DNA of 64,000 nt from positions 62,001 through 126,000 of the forward strand of contig NZ_FOTW01000016.1 in assembly GCF_900114705.1 (NCBI RefSeq), in the 5' to 3' direction. Below, one piece after another: positions 36,985 through 46,020 of the stretch; within the stretch, counting starts at the first letter, position 1; every line of letters starts with the position of its first letter. The position numbers and the translations under genes were made by a program. Origin of the DNA: Rugamonas rubra (GTDB lineage: Bacteria; Pseudomonadota; Gammaproteobacteria; Burkholderiales; Burkholderiaceae_D). Below the pieces are notes generated by a model that saw only the letters and a program-made list of their open reading frames with translations, searched no databases and was not told the DNA's origin.

Positions 36985-37614
36985 GTGATCCAGCTTGACC
37001 CTAATTATGCCGTCTCAGATATCGATACGCTTGAGAGACTTTATGGTGCGCCCGCTGCTGCATCGGTTAAGAAGGAAGTCGCCTACGTGCATCCACAGTA
37101 TCGGAAATTTATCGAGGCTGCGCCCTTTGTACTCCTCGCAACAAGTGGATCAGAGGGAATGGATCTGTCGCCGCGAGGCGACTCGGCCGGATTCGTCCGC
37201 GTTCACGATGCGAACACCTTGCTCCTACCGGACCGGCGGGGAAACAACCGGATAGATAGCTTGCGCAATATTCTTCATGACCCGCGCGTTGCTCTCCTGT
37301 TCGTGATACCTGGGATTGGGGAAACACTTCGGGTTGTGGGCAAAGCATCGATCCACCTCGACCCAGACTTGCTTACGACGTTTTGTGTTGATGGGAAGCC
37401 CCCTCGGTCCGTGTTGGTGATCAAGGTTGAAGCTGTTTTCTTCCAGTGCTCCCGTGCCGTGCTGCGGTCGAGCCTTTGGGATCATTCTAGGCACGTCGCC
37501 CGGGATGATCTGCCGAGTCCAGGGAAGATTCTTGCGGAGGTGAGTGATGGGGCAATTGATGGTCTAAAGTACGATGCTGACTTGCCCGAGCGCCTAAAAT
37601 CCACTATGTACTGA
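36985..37614 (+). CDS. PPOX-type FMN-dependent flavoprotein (MSMEG_1061-like)
   Basis: A 209-residue protein of the pyridoxamine-5'-phosphate-oxidase-like split-barrel family. Signs are YRKFIEAAPFVLLATSGSEG, MDLSPRGDSAGFVRVHD, the FMN-binding LLLPDRRGNNRIDSLRNILH and RVALLFVIPGIGETLRV. Such proteins use FMN or F420 to reduce small molecules, or store flavin; no substrate can be assigned. A GAGGAGG ribosome site lies about 10 bases upstream of the ATG. Codon use is less GC-biased than in the flanks, and it lies in the accessory segment between the two AraC 3' ends. Confidence 0.8.
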   Translation: MIQLDPNYAVSDIDTLERLYGAPAAASVKKEVAYVHPQYRKFIEAAPFVLLATSGSEGMDLSPRGDSAGFVRVHDANTLLLPDRRGNNRIDSLRNILHDPRVALLFVIPGIGETLRVVGKASIHLDPDLLTTFCVDGKPPRSVLVIKVEAVFFQCSRAVLRSSLWDHSRHVARDDLPSPGKILAEVSDGAIDGLKYDADLPERLKSTMY

Positions 37615-37634
37615 CGATTTTGGTCTACGAGATT

Positions 37635-37919
37635 TCATCTCCACCAAATGGTCGCGATCCGGCGCGCCGATGGCAGCATGATCGGCTGGATCGACCCGCG
37701 GGCTTGACCGGCGGCTGTGGGGCGGAAGCCACCGATCAATTCGTTTGAACCGGCGACAACGCCTTGCGATGCTGTTTCAAGTTTTGGGAAAAACTGTGGC
37801 GATAGCAAGAGTGCGCACACCACAATAAGGAAGCACACCCCCGGCGACGGATGTACGGCCTGCAACGCGGCAACAGCAAGCGCGTATGCCGATAAGGCCC
37901 ACATCATCGAACCCTTCAT
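37635..37919 (-). CDS. Hypothetical small membrane protein (doubtful)
   Basis: An open frame of 94 residues with two hydrophobic stretches, WALSAYALAVAALQAV and PGVCFLIVVCALLLSPQFF. No family is recognised. The second half is polar and unconvincing, and there is no clear ribosome site. It sits among mobile-element debris and may be a remnant or a chance frame. Confidence 0.25.
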   Translation of the reverse strand: MKGSMMWALSAYALAVAALQAVHPSPGVCFLIVVCALLLSPQFFPKLETASQGVVAGSNELIGGFRPTAAGQARGSIQPIMLPSARRIATIWWR

Positions 37920-37943
37920 GCCGCACAGACTACTGGATTATCA

Positions 37944-38132
37944 GTGTCGAAGGGGCCTGTGCCAAAGGAGGCAAGGAGCGAAAGGCAGCATCGCCGCACT
38001 ACGGCATACGTTCGCCAAAGCTGCGCTGTCGCAAGGATAGACCATGCGGGCGCGCCGGAAAGGATTGTGATCGACCAAAGCGGCTCCAAGAGGGAAGACA
38101 TTGATGAAGATGCCGTCGGCGCCTCGGTATAG
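37944..38132 (+). pseudogene. Degenerate transposase fragment (IS6-like)
   Basis: A short frame with AVARIDHAGAPERIVIDQSG, which resembles the segment around the second catalytic Asp of IS6-type DDE transposases (consensus near GxPExITIDKSGAN). Upstream and downstream frames are broken, and no terminal repeats were identified. The surrounding 37615-38263 has no other supported gene, apart from the doubtful frame on the other strand. Confidence 0.45.
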
Positions 38133-38263
38133 TCGAAACCCTGCGCATTTGGCGAAGCCCTGCGGCATTTGGCGATGCCTGGCTGCGCCTAGTCGCAGCC
38201 ACCACCTGACCACGTTCGCAATTCCTATAGTGATCATTCTTCTCAAACACGCAAGGAAAAAAC

Positions 38264-39256
38264 ATGCGACACGCGATCAAGCTCCCTTGTCTTATTGCTT
38301 CGTTGGTTCTGGCCATGACACACACCACACTGCTATATGCTGCCGGATTCCAGCGTGGTGTTGCTGCGGATCCCGACGGCAAGCCGCTGGAGATTGGCAT
38401 CTGGTATCCGAGCCACGCGGCGCCGAAGTCGATGTCCATCGGGGCAACAACAATGTCAGTCGCGGTCGACGCCCCGATAGAAGGACGGGGCTTGCCGCTG
38501 GTGGTGATGTCGCACGGCACCGGAGGCTCTTTCCTGGGGCACTACGACACGGCCATTGCCTTGGCCGACGCGGGCTATGTTGTCGCGGCCGTCACCCATA
38601 CGGGCGACAACTATGCCGACCGGAGCCGTAGCATATTCATCATGGACCGCCCTAAGCAAATGAGCCGTGTGATTGACCATATGTTGTCAAGCTGGGGCGA
38701 CCATGCGGCGATTGACGCTGCACGTATCGGGATATTTGGATTTTCTGCAGGCGGGTTTACCGCGCTGGTAAGCATCGGCGGGCTTGCCGATTTCTCTAAG
38801 ATACGCCCGATGTGCCGTGAACACCCGGAAGATTTTGCTTGCCAGTTGATAGCGAAGACCGCGCAGGCGGCTAGCGCGCCGCCCGAATCAATTCTTGCGC
38901 AGGATCGTCGCATTGCGGCTGCCGTTGTCGCTGCCCCGGCTCTGGGCTTCACGTTCGCATCGGACGGATTGAAGAACGTCACGGTACCCGTGCAACTCTG
39001 GCGTGCCGAGGACGACGTCATTTTGCCGCACCCCCGTTACGCTGAAGCGGTTAGACGGGCTCTTCCCATAGCACCTGACTACCGCGTGGTGCCAAAAGCC
39101 GGCCATTTCGACTTCCTGGCGCCTTGCGGTCCCGCACTTGCGAGTATCGTGCCGATCATTTGCAAAAGCGAACCTGGCTTCGATAGGCTGGCGTTTCACC
39201 AAACCTTTAACACTGCGGTAGTCGATTTTTTCGACAAAAGTTTGAAGCAAAATTGA
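38264..39256 (+). CDS. Secreted alpha/beta-hydrolase (dienelactone-hydrolase/PAF-acetylhydrolase type)
   Basis: A 330-residue exported hydrolase with a signal peptide ending near residue 27 (LLYAAGFQ). LEIGIWYPS and the oxyanion-strand LPLVVMSHGTGGS lead to the nucleophile elbow GFSAGG with Ser161; the acid is likely in RAEDDVILP and the base in KAGHFDFL. Cysteines in PMCREHPEDFACQL suggest a periplasmic disulfide. The ribosome site AAGGAAAA precedes the start. The substrate is unknown. It lies in the accessory segment next to transposase debris. Confidence 0.8.
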   Translation: MRHAIKLPCLIASLVLAMTHTTLLYAAGFQRGVAADPDGKPLEIGIWYPSHAAPKSMSIGATTMSVAVDAPIEGRGLPLVVMSHGTGGSFLGHYDTAIALADAGYVVAAVTHTGDNYADRSRSIFIMDRPKQMSRVIDHMLSSWGDHAAIDAARIGIFGFSAGGFTALVSIGGLADFSKIRPMCREHPEDFACQLIAKTAQAASAPPESILAQDRRIAAAVVAAPALGFTFASDGLKNVTVPVQLWRAEDDVILPHPRYAEAVRRALPIAPDYRVVPKAGHFDFLAPCGPALASIVPIICKSEPGFDRLAFHQTFNTAVVDFFDKSLKQN

Positions 39257-39388
39257 ATCGCCTCGCAGGCCGTGTATGTCGAGCGTAGCTGCTTTGCCAT
39301 GCCAATTTGACAAGTGATATCGCACTGGCTTTGCCATTGTGCGTCGTGGCAGACGCCGCGTGTCGCTTGGGGCTATGGAGCTCGTAGC

Positions 39389-39535
39389 GCCATCTACCTG
39401 TTCCAGACCAGCCGCGCCGACAACGACACTGGCGCCGCCTACTTCGGCATCCACGACGCGACCAATTTCCGCCGCTCGTTCAAGCGCTGGACCGGGCAGA
39501 CGCCGGGGCTGCTGCGGGACGCGTTGCACGTGTGA
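39389..39535 (+). pseudogene. Duplicated 3' end of the AraC regulator gene
   Basis: 147 bases encode IYLFQTSRADNDTGAAYFGI and HDATNFRRSFKRWTGQ up to a stop, matching 36430-36576 with ten mismatches (about 93 percent). No upstream AraC sequence is present; similarity begins sharply at GCCATC. Together with the intact gene it brackets the 2.8-kb accessory segment. The rest of 39257-39807 has no supported gene. Confidence 0.9.
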
Positions 39536-39807
39536 GCGGCGCGGCGAAGTCGCAGCCGCCTTCGGACGTGAAGCTTGCGTCGCGCTGTGTCGCCGTGGAC
39601 AATCTAGCCTCGCCGGCGGCGATTTTACAGCTCGTTTACGCAAGCACGCGCAGTCGATACGCGGTTTTTACATGCGAGCTGCTAGCATCAACAAGGCCAA
39701 CGTGGGTATCGGCCGCTTGGTCGCAACGGCGCCGGCGCGTTGCCACGATTCGATGCCTGGGCATCGCTGTCCGGTGGCGAACTCGTATAGATAGGTGGTT
39801 TTCCGAT

Positions 39808-41184
39808 ATGCATTTTTTGATCCTTGTCGCCCTCATTGCCCTGAGCGGACTGTTCGCGCTGTGCGAAATGAGCATTGTCGCGTCCAAGAAAAGCCGCCTG
39901 CAGACGCTGATCGACGGGGGCGACCGAGGCGCCGCCGCAGCGCTGGCCCTGGCCAACGACCCCAACCGCCTGTTGGCCACCACGCAGCTCGGTTTGACCT
40001 TTGTCACCCTGGTGGAAGGTTCCTTCGGTTCCATCAGTTTTTCCGGGCAGGTCAGCGCGCTGATCCCCGACTGGGATTGGGTTGCCCCCTGGAAGGAGAA
40101 GGCTGCGGCATTTTTCGTTCTCGCGCTCATCACCGCCGCCACCTTGGTGCTGGGCGAAATGTTGCCCAAGCGTGCCGCGCTGGTGCGACCCGAGGCGATC
40201 GCGCGCCTGATGGCGCCGCCGGCATTGCGATTGATCACGATTCTGAGTCCGCTCATCACTGTCTTGTCGTTTTGCACCAACCGCCTGATGGCCGCCCTTG
40301 GCCTGCCGTTGGTGCGGTCGGAAGCCGTCAGCGCCGAGGATGTCGAGACGATGATCGAAGCGGCGGGCCAATCGGGTCTGATCACGGCACGCGAAAAAGC
40401 CATCATGGACAATGTTTGGCGCTTGGACGAACGCAAGGTCGGCGCCATCATGACGCCGCGCCAGGACATTCGCTACATCGACATTGACAAGCCTTACGGC
40501 GAAAACCTCGACACGTTCATGCAACATCCGAGACTCCGCCTGGTTGTCGCCCAAGGCGGACTCGATCAGGTCTTGGGCATGGCGCCAACCCGGCGCTGGA
40601 CCGAGGCGTTGATGGGCCAGTTGCGCGACGGTAAACAAGAGGCACGAATAGACTGGGCGGCCGATCTGGGCCGGATACATAGAATTCCCAACTCGCTCAC
40701 TTTGATCGAGACCCTGGAGTCGTTTCGCGCCCACAACACCCATGCCGGACTGGTCTACAACGAGTTCGGCCAGGTCGAAGGCATCATCTCGATGGCCGAT
40801 CTGATGGATGCGCTCGTTGGTGAAGTTCTCCAGGACGCCGACCAGGAAACGTTAATCCGCAAAGACAAGGGAACGACGGGACGTTGGCTGATTGATGGAA
40901 TGACGTCGATCTCCGACACCAAGGCCGCACTGGGCATCAATGAGTTGCCGGGTGAACGGCAAGGCAATTATCAAACAGCGGGAGGATTCGCGCTGTGGAT
41001 GATCGGGCGCGCGAAAATGCGTCTGCCGAAGGTCGCCGACAGCTTTGAGTACGATGGCTTACGTTGTGAAGTTGTCGATATCGATCAACGGAATGGCTAC
41101 CGAATCGAGCATCTCCGCTTCGAGCGGATCGGCCATGCCGACCCCGTGGAATCGATGCCGGCGGAACAGGTGTCGCCGGGATAG
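39808..41184 (+). CDS. CNNM/CBS/CorC_HlyC-family membrane protein (hemolysin-C-like)
   Basis: A 458-residue inner-membrane protein. Residues 1-190 are the CNNM (DUF21) domain with three or four helices (LVALIALSGLFALCEMSIVA, TTQLGLTFVTLVEG, LVLGEMLPKRAAL). Residues 200-330 are a CBS pair (VGAIMTPRQDIRYID, THAGLVYNEFGQVEGIISMA), and the C-terminal CorC_HlyC domain ends RIEHLRFERI. Relatives export Mg2+ or Co2+ rather than lyse cells. The start MHFLILVAL follows TAGGTGG; the frame is open upstream through the AraC remnant, but those codons have no family match. Confidence 0.85.
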   Translation: MHFLILVALIALSGLFALCEMSIVASKKSRLQTLIDGGDRGAAAALALANDPNRLLATTQLGLTFVTLVEGSFGSISFSGQVSALIPDWDWVAPWKEKAAAFFVLALITAATLVLGEMLPKRAALVRPEAIARLMAPPALRLITILSPLITVLSFCTNRLMAALGLPLVRSEAVSAEDVETMIEAAGQSGLITAREKAIMDNVWRLDERKVGAIMTPRQDIRYIDIDKPYGENLDTFMQHPRLRLVVAQGGLDQVLGMAPTRRWTEALMGQLRDGKQEARIDWAADLGRIHRIPNSLTLIETLESFRAHNTHAGLVYNEFGQVEGIISMADLMDALVGEVLQDADQETLIRKDKGTTGRWLIDGMTSISDTKAALGINELPGERQGNYQTAGGFALWMIGRAKMRLPKVADSFEYDGLRCEVVDIDQRNGYRIEHLRFERIGHADPVESMPAEQVSPG

Positions 41185-41360
41185 CCCGTTATCGCCGGCA
41201 AAGTGGCCCTGTTCTGCTCGACTCGCCCGGCCTTGCCTTGGGGAGTCAGAGTGTGGAGAATGATTGTGGCAAAGGCGGCAATGTGGCGGAGTCCAGCTTG
41301 GGGCACCGGAATTGAGTAACGCAGAACAGTCCAAGCCGCGCAGCTTGGGCTCTTCTATGT

Positions 41361-42236
41361 TTACGGTCCGTCGAGTCGCAGTGTCGGTTTTTCGCGCCGC
41401 CGGTAGAACGCGGCAAACTGATCCGCATAGCGTTGCCGGCTGTCCTGGCTCAGCCTGGCTTCGACGCTGTGGCGCAGCGCCTGGGCCCCCTCCCGCGTCC
41501 CCAGAATGCCGTCTATCTTTTGTGCCGTCGCCTTGCCCCAAGCCGTCCTCGGGCAGGCCAAGCCGAACTTGATCGTTTTCGTATTGTTGGCAATGGCGAA
41601 GCTGCGCAACTGGGTCAGTTTGTGGTGGCGGCTTTGGTAATATGACAGCATGAAATCATAATCGATGGTGTAGTCGGCGCGGCTGAGCAGCATACTTTGG
41701 AGGATGGCTTCGCCGTAGCCGCTGATCGCGGTCAGCTTGAGCGAGGCGTCCGGAGGCCGCTGTCGTAGCGTGGCGTCCAGCCGCGCGCCGAAGCTGCGCT
41801 TTTCGCTGATCAAGCCGCGCAGTTCGCGCATGGCTAGCAGACGCGGCAGATCGACTTCCTGCCTTGCGTTGAGCGGCAGCGCGGCCGCCACCTCGGGCCG
41901 CACCACCAAATGCAAGGGTGGAAGCACGCCTGTCTCGATGATGTGGGCTTTTTTCCGCCGCTCGGGCGTGATCAATGTAAACGAATAGCAGGCCGGCTTG
42001 CCCGCTTCCAGCATTGCCCAGCTGCGTTTTAAATTGGCATAGACGAAGCGGTGCTCGACCTCCGGCCAATGCGCGGCCACGTAGGCGACTTGTGTGTCGA
42101 TGATCCCGGAGCCGGGCTGGTTGTGATTGGTGCGTATCGATACCGGCGGCAAATCCGGAATTAGCCAGGTCATCACCGCTTGCGCTGGCGCGACATTGTG
42201 CAGGGTCAAGGTCATTGCCAGCAACAGAAGGCGCAT
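41361..42236 (-). CDS. Periplasmic solute-binding-like protein (TIGR02285-type)
   Basis: A 291-residue exported protein with a signal peptide of about 20 residues (ends AQA), then TWLIPDLPPVSIRTNHNQPG and GIIDTQVAYVAAHWPEVEHR. This is the layout of family-3-like extracellular binding domains found without ABC partners in betaproteobacteria. The second lobe shows LKLTAISGYGEAILQSMLLS and RADYTIDYDFMLSYYQ. The ligand is unknown; amino-acid-like compounds are typical of the fold. No transporter or sensor gene is adjacent. Confidence 0.72.
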   Translation of the reverse strand: MRLLLLAMTLTLHNVAPAQAVMTWLIPDLPPVSIRTNHNQPGSGIIDTQVAYVAAHWPEVEHRFVYANLKRSWAMLEAGKPACYSFTLITPERRKKAHIIETGVLPPLHLVVRPEVAAALPLNARQEVDLPRLLAMRELRGLISEKRSFGARLDATLRQRPPDASLKLTAISGYGEAILQSMLLSRADYTIDYDFMLSYYQSRHHKLTQLRSFAIANNTKTIKFGLACPRTAWGKATAQKIDGILGTREGAQALRHSVEARLSQDSRQRYADQFAAFYRRREKPTLRLDGP

Positions 42237-42395
42237 GGGAGTCCCCTAGTTCACTGTGTCAGGCTATTATCGCCACAGTTGGGGCTGAAAACACGGGATG
42301 CGGTGAAATTTTCTGACGGGGAAGACCGAAACGGCACGCCATGCCACAGCCTGCGGCCCGTGACACGCCTTCGGGGCGCTCGCCGCCAGCGGTGA

Positions 42396-42580
42396 TGCCG
42401 CCGCGCCAAGGGCGGCCGTCCGCCGTACTCGACACGGCTGATGCTGCAGATCCTGATGCTCCGGCAACGCTACCCGCTGGCCGGCGCCGGCACGCTGGTG
42501 CACGAGCAGCTCCAGTTCACCCCAGCGTATCCCATCCTGCCACATTTCATTGGATACGCCCGCCGTTTGTCCTTACTCTG
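42396..42580 (+). pseudogene. Degenerate IS5-family transposase N-terminal fragment
   Basis: The frame reads AKGGRPPYSTRLMLQILMLR then QRYPLAGAGTLVHEQLQF, closely resembling the start of IS5-type transposases (KGGRPPYP...LMxRILVLQxLYNLSD). It is preceded by a stop at 42393-42395 and ends at a stop after unrelated residues. The catalytic domain is missing. It is the only feature recognised in the 435-base gap 42237-42671 and lies directly before the FAD-oxidoreductase gene. Confidence 0.65.
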
Positions 42581-42671
42581 ATTCCTGCCATGCCAGTTTG
42601 CCAAGTCGCCCACACGCGGGCATGCTGCGCAGACATTCAATGGTTTCAGACTCTTGCTAAAGGACAGCTCC

Positions 42672-44516
42672 GTGAAAAGAAGAAATTTGCTCAAAATGGC
42701 GGCGCTGCCGCTGGTCCCCGGCGCTCTGTGGAGCGGATTCGCCGGCACGGCGTGGGCCGCCCCCATGTCGAAAAAGCTCGCCCGTTCCCGCGTGCGCCCC
42801 GGGCAGCCCGGCTGGCCGTCGGCGGCGAGCTGGGACGGCTTGAAGAAGAACGTGGCGGGCCGACTGCTCAAGCTCACGCCATTTTTCACCGGCTGCGAGG
42901 CCGACGCTAGCGGTCCGGCCTGCAAGGAAGCGCTGAGCCACCTGACCAGCGCCTTCGACATCGGCGACCAAGCCGCCTTGACGCAGACCAGCGGCTGGCT
43001 CGACGCCTGGGCCTCGCGGCCAAGCGCCTACGCGCTGGCCGCCAAGAACACGGCCGACATCGTCGCGGCGGTGAACTTCGCCCGCGAACACAATCTGCGC
43101 CTGGTCGTCAAAGGCGGTGGGCACAGCTACCAGGGCACCTCGGACGCGCCCGATTCGCTGCTGGTGTGGACGCGGCAGATGAACCAGGTGACCCTGCACG
43201 CCGACTTCGTGGCGCAAGGCTGCGCCGGCTTGGCCGCGCCGCAGCCGGCGGTCAGCCTGGGCGCCGGCGCGATGTGGATAGACGCCTACGACGCCGTGAT
43301 CACGCGCGGTGGCCGCTATGTGCAGGGCGGCGGCTGCACCACGGTCGGCGTAGCCGGTCTGGTGCAGAGCGGCGGCTTCGGCAACTTCTCCAAGATGTAT
43401 GGGACGGCCGCCGCCGGCCTGCTGGAGGCGGAGGTGGTCACGGCCGACGGCGTGGTCCGCATCGCCAACGCCCGCAGGAATCCCGATCTGTTCTGGGCGC
43501 TCAAGGGCGGTGGCGGCGGCAGTGTCGGCGTGGTCACCCGGCTGACCTTGCGCACGCGCGAGCTGCCGGAGACCTTCGGCGCTGTCTTCTTCACCGTCAA
43601 GGCGTCGTCGGACGCGGCCTATCGCACCTTGATCGCCAAGCTCGTCGCCTTCTACGCCGGCGCGCTGTTCAACCAGCACTGGGGCGAGCAGATCGGCTTC
43701 AACACCGACAACCGCGTCGATGTCGCTATGGTCTTCCAGGGCCTGAGCCAGCAGCAGGCGGCGGAGGTGTGGGCGCCGTTGCTGGCGTGGTTGCGCCGGC
43801 GGGAGGAGTATGTCTTCGAGAAGGAGCTACAAGTGCTCGCCTTGCCAGCCCGGCATTTTTGGGACGCCGACTTCTTCAAGAAGCACGCGCCGGGCTTCAT
43901 GGTGGCCGACGAGCGGCCCGCCGCGCCGGCCCATCACGCGCAGTGGAAGGGCGACTTGGGCGAGGCCGGCTGGTTCATCCACGGCTATAAGTCGGCGTGG
44001 CTGCCGGCATCGCTGCTGGGGATGGATCGCCAGGCCGATTTGGCCGAGGCGATATTCCGCTGCACCCGCCATTGGCGCGTCGGCTTCCACTTCAACAAGG
44101 GGCTGGCCGGCGCGCCGGCCGCCGAAATCGACGCGGCGCGCGACACGGCGATGAACCCGCAGGTGTTGGACGCCTTCGCGCTGGCCATCATCGCCGGCGG
44201 CGACGGGCCGCAGTACCCGGGCATGCCGGGCGGCGCCGCCGACCCGGCCCGCGGCAGGGATAGGGCGCGCTCGATCGGCAGGGCGATGGACGAGATGATG
44301 AAGGTGGCGCCGGGCGCCGGCTGCTACGTGTCGGAAAGCGACTACTTCCTGGCCGACTGGCAGGCCGCCTTCTGGGGCGGCAACCACGCCAGGCTGGCGC
44401 GGGTGAAGGCACGCTACGACCCGGACGGGCTGTTCTTTGTGCGCCACGGCGTGGGCAGCGAGGCATGGAGCGAGGACGGCTTTAGCCGCCTGCCGGGGAC
44501 GGCGCGGCGGGGCTAA
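42672..44516 (+). CDS. Tat-exported FAD-dependent oxidoreductase (berberine-bridge-like)
   Basis: A 614-residue VAO/BBE-family flavoprotein. The N-terminus has a twin-arginine-like signal (KRRNLLKMAALPLVPGALW) with cleavage near WAA. The FAD domain shows LRLVVKGGGHSYQGTSDAPD, the site where BBE enzymes attach FAD through His, and GGCTTVGVAGLVQSGGFG. The C-terminal BBE motif includes YVSESDYFLADWQAAFWG and the terminal YDPDGLFFVRHGVGS. The start is GTG, placed by AAAGGA seven bases upstream. The substrate is unknown; such enzymes oxidise sugars, alcohols or secondary metabolites. Confidence 0.85.
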   Translation: MKRRNLLKMAALPLVPGALWSGFAGTAWAAPMSKKLARSRVRPGQPGWPSAASWDGLKKNVAGRLLKLTPFFTGCEADASGPACKEALSHLTSAFDIGDQAALTQTSGWLDAWASRPSAYALAAKNTADIVAAVNFAREHNLRLVVKGGGHSYQGTSDAPDSLLVWTRQMNQVTLHADFVAQGCAGLAAPQPAVSLGAGAMWIDAYDAVITRGGRYVQGGGCTTVGVAGLVQSGGFGNFSKMYGTAAAGLLEAEVVTADGVVRIANARRNPDLFWALKGGGGGSVGVVTRLTLRTRELPETFGAVFFTVKASSDAAYRTLIAKLVAFYAGALFNQHWGEQIGFNTDNRVDVAMVFQGLSQQQAAEVWAPLLAWLRRREEYVFEKELQVLALPARHFWDADFFKKHAPGFMVADERPAAPAHHAQWKGDLGEAGWFIHGYKSAWLPASLLGMDRQADLAEAIFRCTRHWRVGFHFNKGLAGAPAAEIDAARDTAMNPQVLDAFALAIIAGGDGPQYPGMPGGAADPARGRDRARSIGRAMDEMMKVAPGAGCYVSESDYFLADWQAAFWGGNHARLARVKARYDPDGLFFVRHGVGSEAWSEDGFSRLPGTARRG

Positions 44517-44659
44517 ACAGGCGGGGCTGTTGCATGTCGTGGGGAAAGATGCGAAAAGGTAACAAGCTGCGACGCCGATTTGCTACACTTATTTGCACCG
44601 TAGCCGGCGGCCCGCCCGCCGGCGCACGTCCCCCAACCGCAGACCGCAGGGTGCAAACA

Positions 44660-45049
44660 ATGATGGAGTTCTCGCCGCAGCAGGAGGGCCGGGTGCTGGT
44701 GCTGACTCCGGCCGGCCGCGTCGACCAGGCCCACGTCGACGATTTCCAGCTGGCCCTGGCCGGCTTTCTGCCCGGCTGCACCGCCGGCACGGCGCTGCTG
44801 CTCGACCTGTCCAAGGTGGACTTCATCAGCAGCATCGGCCTGCGCGCGCTGATGCTGGCCATCCGGCAGATCAAGGCGCAGGGCGGGCGCATGGCGCTGG
44901 CCGCGTTGTCGCCGCTGGTGCGCGAGGTGTTCAGCATCAGCCGCTTCGACATGTTGTTCGAGATCTTCCCAGACCGCGCCGGCGCGCTGGCCGCGCTGAA
45001 TCCGCCGACTTCGTCCGGGCCGCTGGACGGGCCGGGCGGGGCGGCATGA
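44660..45049 (+). CDS. STAS-domain anti-sigma factor antagonist (RsbV/SpoIIAA-like)
   Basis: A 129-residue STAS protein: GRVLVLTPAGRVDQAHVDDF, then LLDLSKVDFISSIGLRALML, with the phosphorylatable serine in ISSIGLRAL. In partner switching, the unphosphorylated form binds a kinase/anti-sigma factor and frees its target. The C-terminal tail (TSSGPLDGPGG) is disordered. Its stop overlaps the next start by four bases (ATGA). The phosphatase and kinase expected for this circuit are encoded within 5 kb. Confidence 0.88.
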   Translation: MMEFSPQQEGRVLVLTPAGRVDQAHVDDFQLALAGFLPGCTAGTALLLDLSKVDFISSIGLRALMLAIRQIKAQGGRMALAALSPLVREVFSISRFDMLFEIFPDRAGALAALNPPTSSGPLDGPGGAA

Positions 45050-46014
45050 AGGCGCGCATTTGGGGCGCGCGCGGCTCGCTGCCGGTGGCGCTGAACCACA
45101 AGCAGGTGCGGGCCAAGCTGGAGACGGCGCTGCGCGGCGCCATCGGCCGCCAGTTGGACGACGACGCCAAGATCGCCGCCTATCTCGACGAGGAGTTGGG
45201 CTTCGAGGTCAGCGGCACCTACGGCGGCAACTCCAGCTGCGTCGAGGTGGAGGTGTGGGACCAGGCCAACACGCGCGAGCACGTCATCCTCGACATGGGT
45301 TCCGGCGTGCGCCAGCTGGGCGGCGCCAAGCTGGCCCGCTACGGCGCCGGCAATCCGCAGACCTACCATGTGTTCATGTCCCACCTGCACTGGGACCACA
45401 TCATGGGCTTCCCCTTCTTCACGCCGGCCTACATTCCGGGCAACCGCATTATCTTTTACGGCTGCCACGAGCAGTTGGAGACGGCCATGCGGCGCCAGCA
45501 GGAGGCGATCAGCTTCCCGGTCAGCTTCGACCAGCTGGGCGCGACCATCGAGTTCCGCTGCATGCTGCCGGGCGTGGCGCTGGAGATCAACGGCCTGCGC
45601 GTGACGGCCAAGCTGCAGCTGCACGCCGGCGACTCCTACGGCTACCGGCTCGAGCACGGCGGCCGCGCCATGGTCTACAGCACCGACTCGGAGCACAAGC
45701 TGGGCGACGTGGAGGCCGGCGCGGCCTTCGTCGAGTTCTTCCGCGACGCCGACCTGGTCATCTTCGACGCCATGTATTCGCTGGCCGATTCGATCTCGGT
45801 GAAGGCCGACTGGGGGCACTCGAGCAACGTGGTCGGCGTCGAGCTGTGCCAGCTGGCCGGGGTGCGCCAGCTGTGCTTGTTCCACCACGAGCCGATCTAC
45901 GACGACGCGCAGATCGGCCGCGTGCTGGCCGAGACGCGGCGCTACGCGCAGATCACCGGCGAGGCGCCGTTGAAGATCGTGTCGGCCTATGACGGCATGG
46001 AAATCGACCTCTAG
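45046..46014 (+). CDS. Metallo-beta-lactamase-fold hydrolase in the partner-switching operon
   Basis: A 322-residue cytoplasmic protein. MKARIWGARGSLPVA and TYGGNSSCVEVEV are typical of PhnP/CRISPR-ring-nuclease-like MBL proteins. The metal motif HLHWDH lies at 113-118 with later ligands in YSTDSEHK and CLFHHEPIYDD. The family contains phosphodiesterases; the substrate here is unknown. It is translationally coupled to the STAS gene and six bases before the CHASE2-PP2C gene, so it probably acts in the same signalling path, perhaps by turning over a nucleotide signal (inference). Confidence 0.85.
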   Translation: MKARIWGARGSLPVALNHKQVRAKLETALRGAIGRQLDDDAKIAAYLDEELGFEVSGTYGGNSSCVEVEVWDQANTREHVILDMGSGVRQLGGAKLARYGAGNPQTYHVFMSHLHWDHIMGFPFFTPAYIPGNRIIFYGCHEQLETAMRRQQEAISFPVSFDQLGATIEFRCMLPGVALEINGLRVTAKLQLHAGDSYGYRLEHGGRAMVYSTDSEHKLGDVEAGAAFVEFFRDADLVIFDAMYSLADSISVKADWGHSSNVVGVELCQLAGVRQLCLFHHEPIYDDAQIGRVLAETRRYAQITGEAPLKIVSAYDGMEIDL

Positions 46015-46020
46015 GCGCGC

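Noticed and set aside
37999-38520. Antisense frame of 173 codons opposite the hydrolase leader and transposase remnant
   Set aside because: No recognisable domain; overlaps the signal-peptide region of a clear secreted hydrolase.
39532-39807. N-terminal extension of the CNNM/CorC protein through the AraC remnant
   Set aside because: The extra 92 codons are polar and unlike the family; the ATG at 39808 has a ribosome site and begins directly with the first membrane helix.
39295-42606. A 21-base near match (19 of 21) between 39295-39315 and 42586-42606 as possible element ends
   Set aside because: In a 64-kb window such a match is expected about once by chance, and no target duplication or other end structure supports it.
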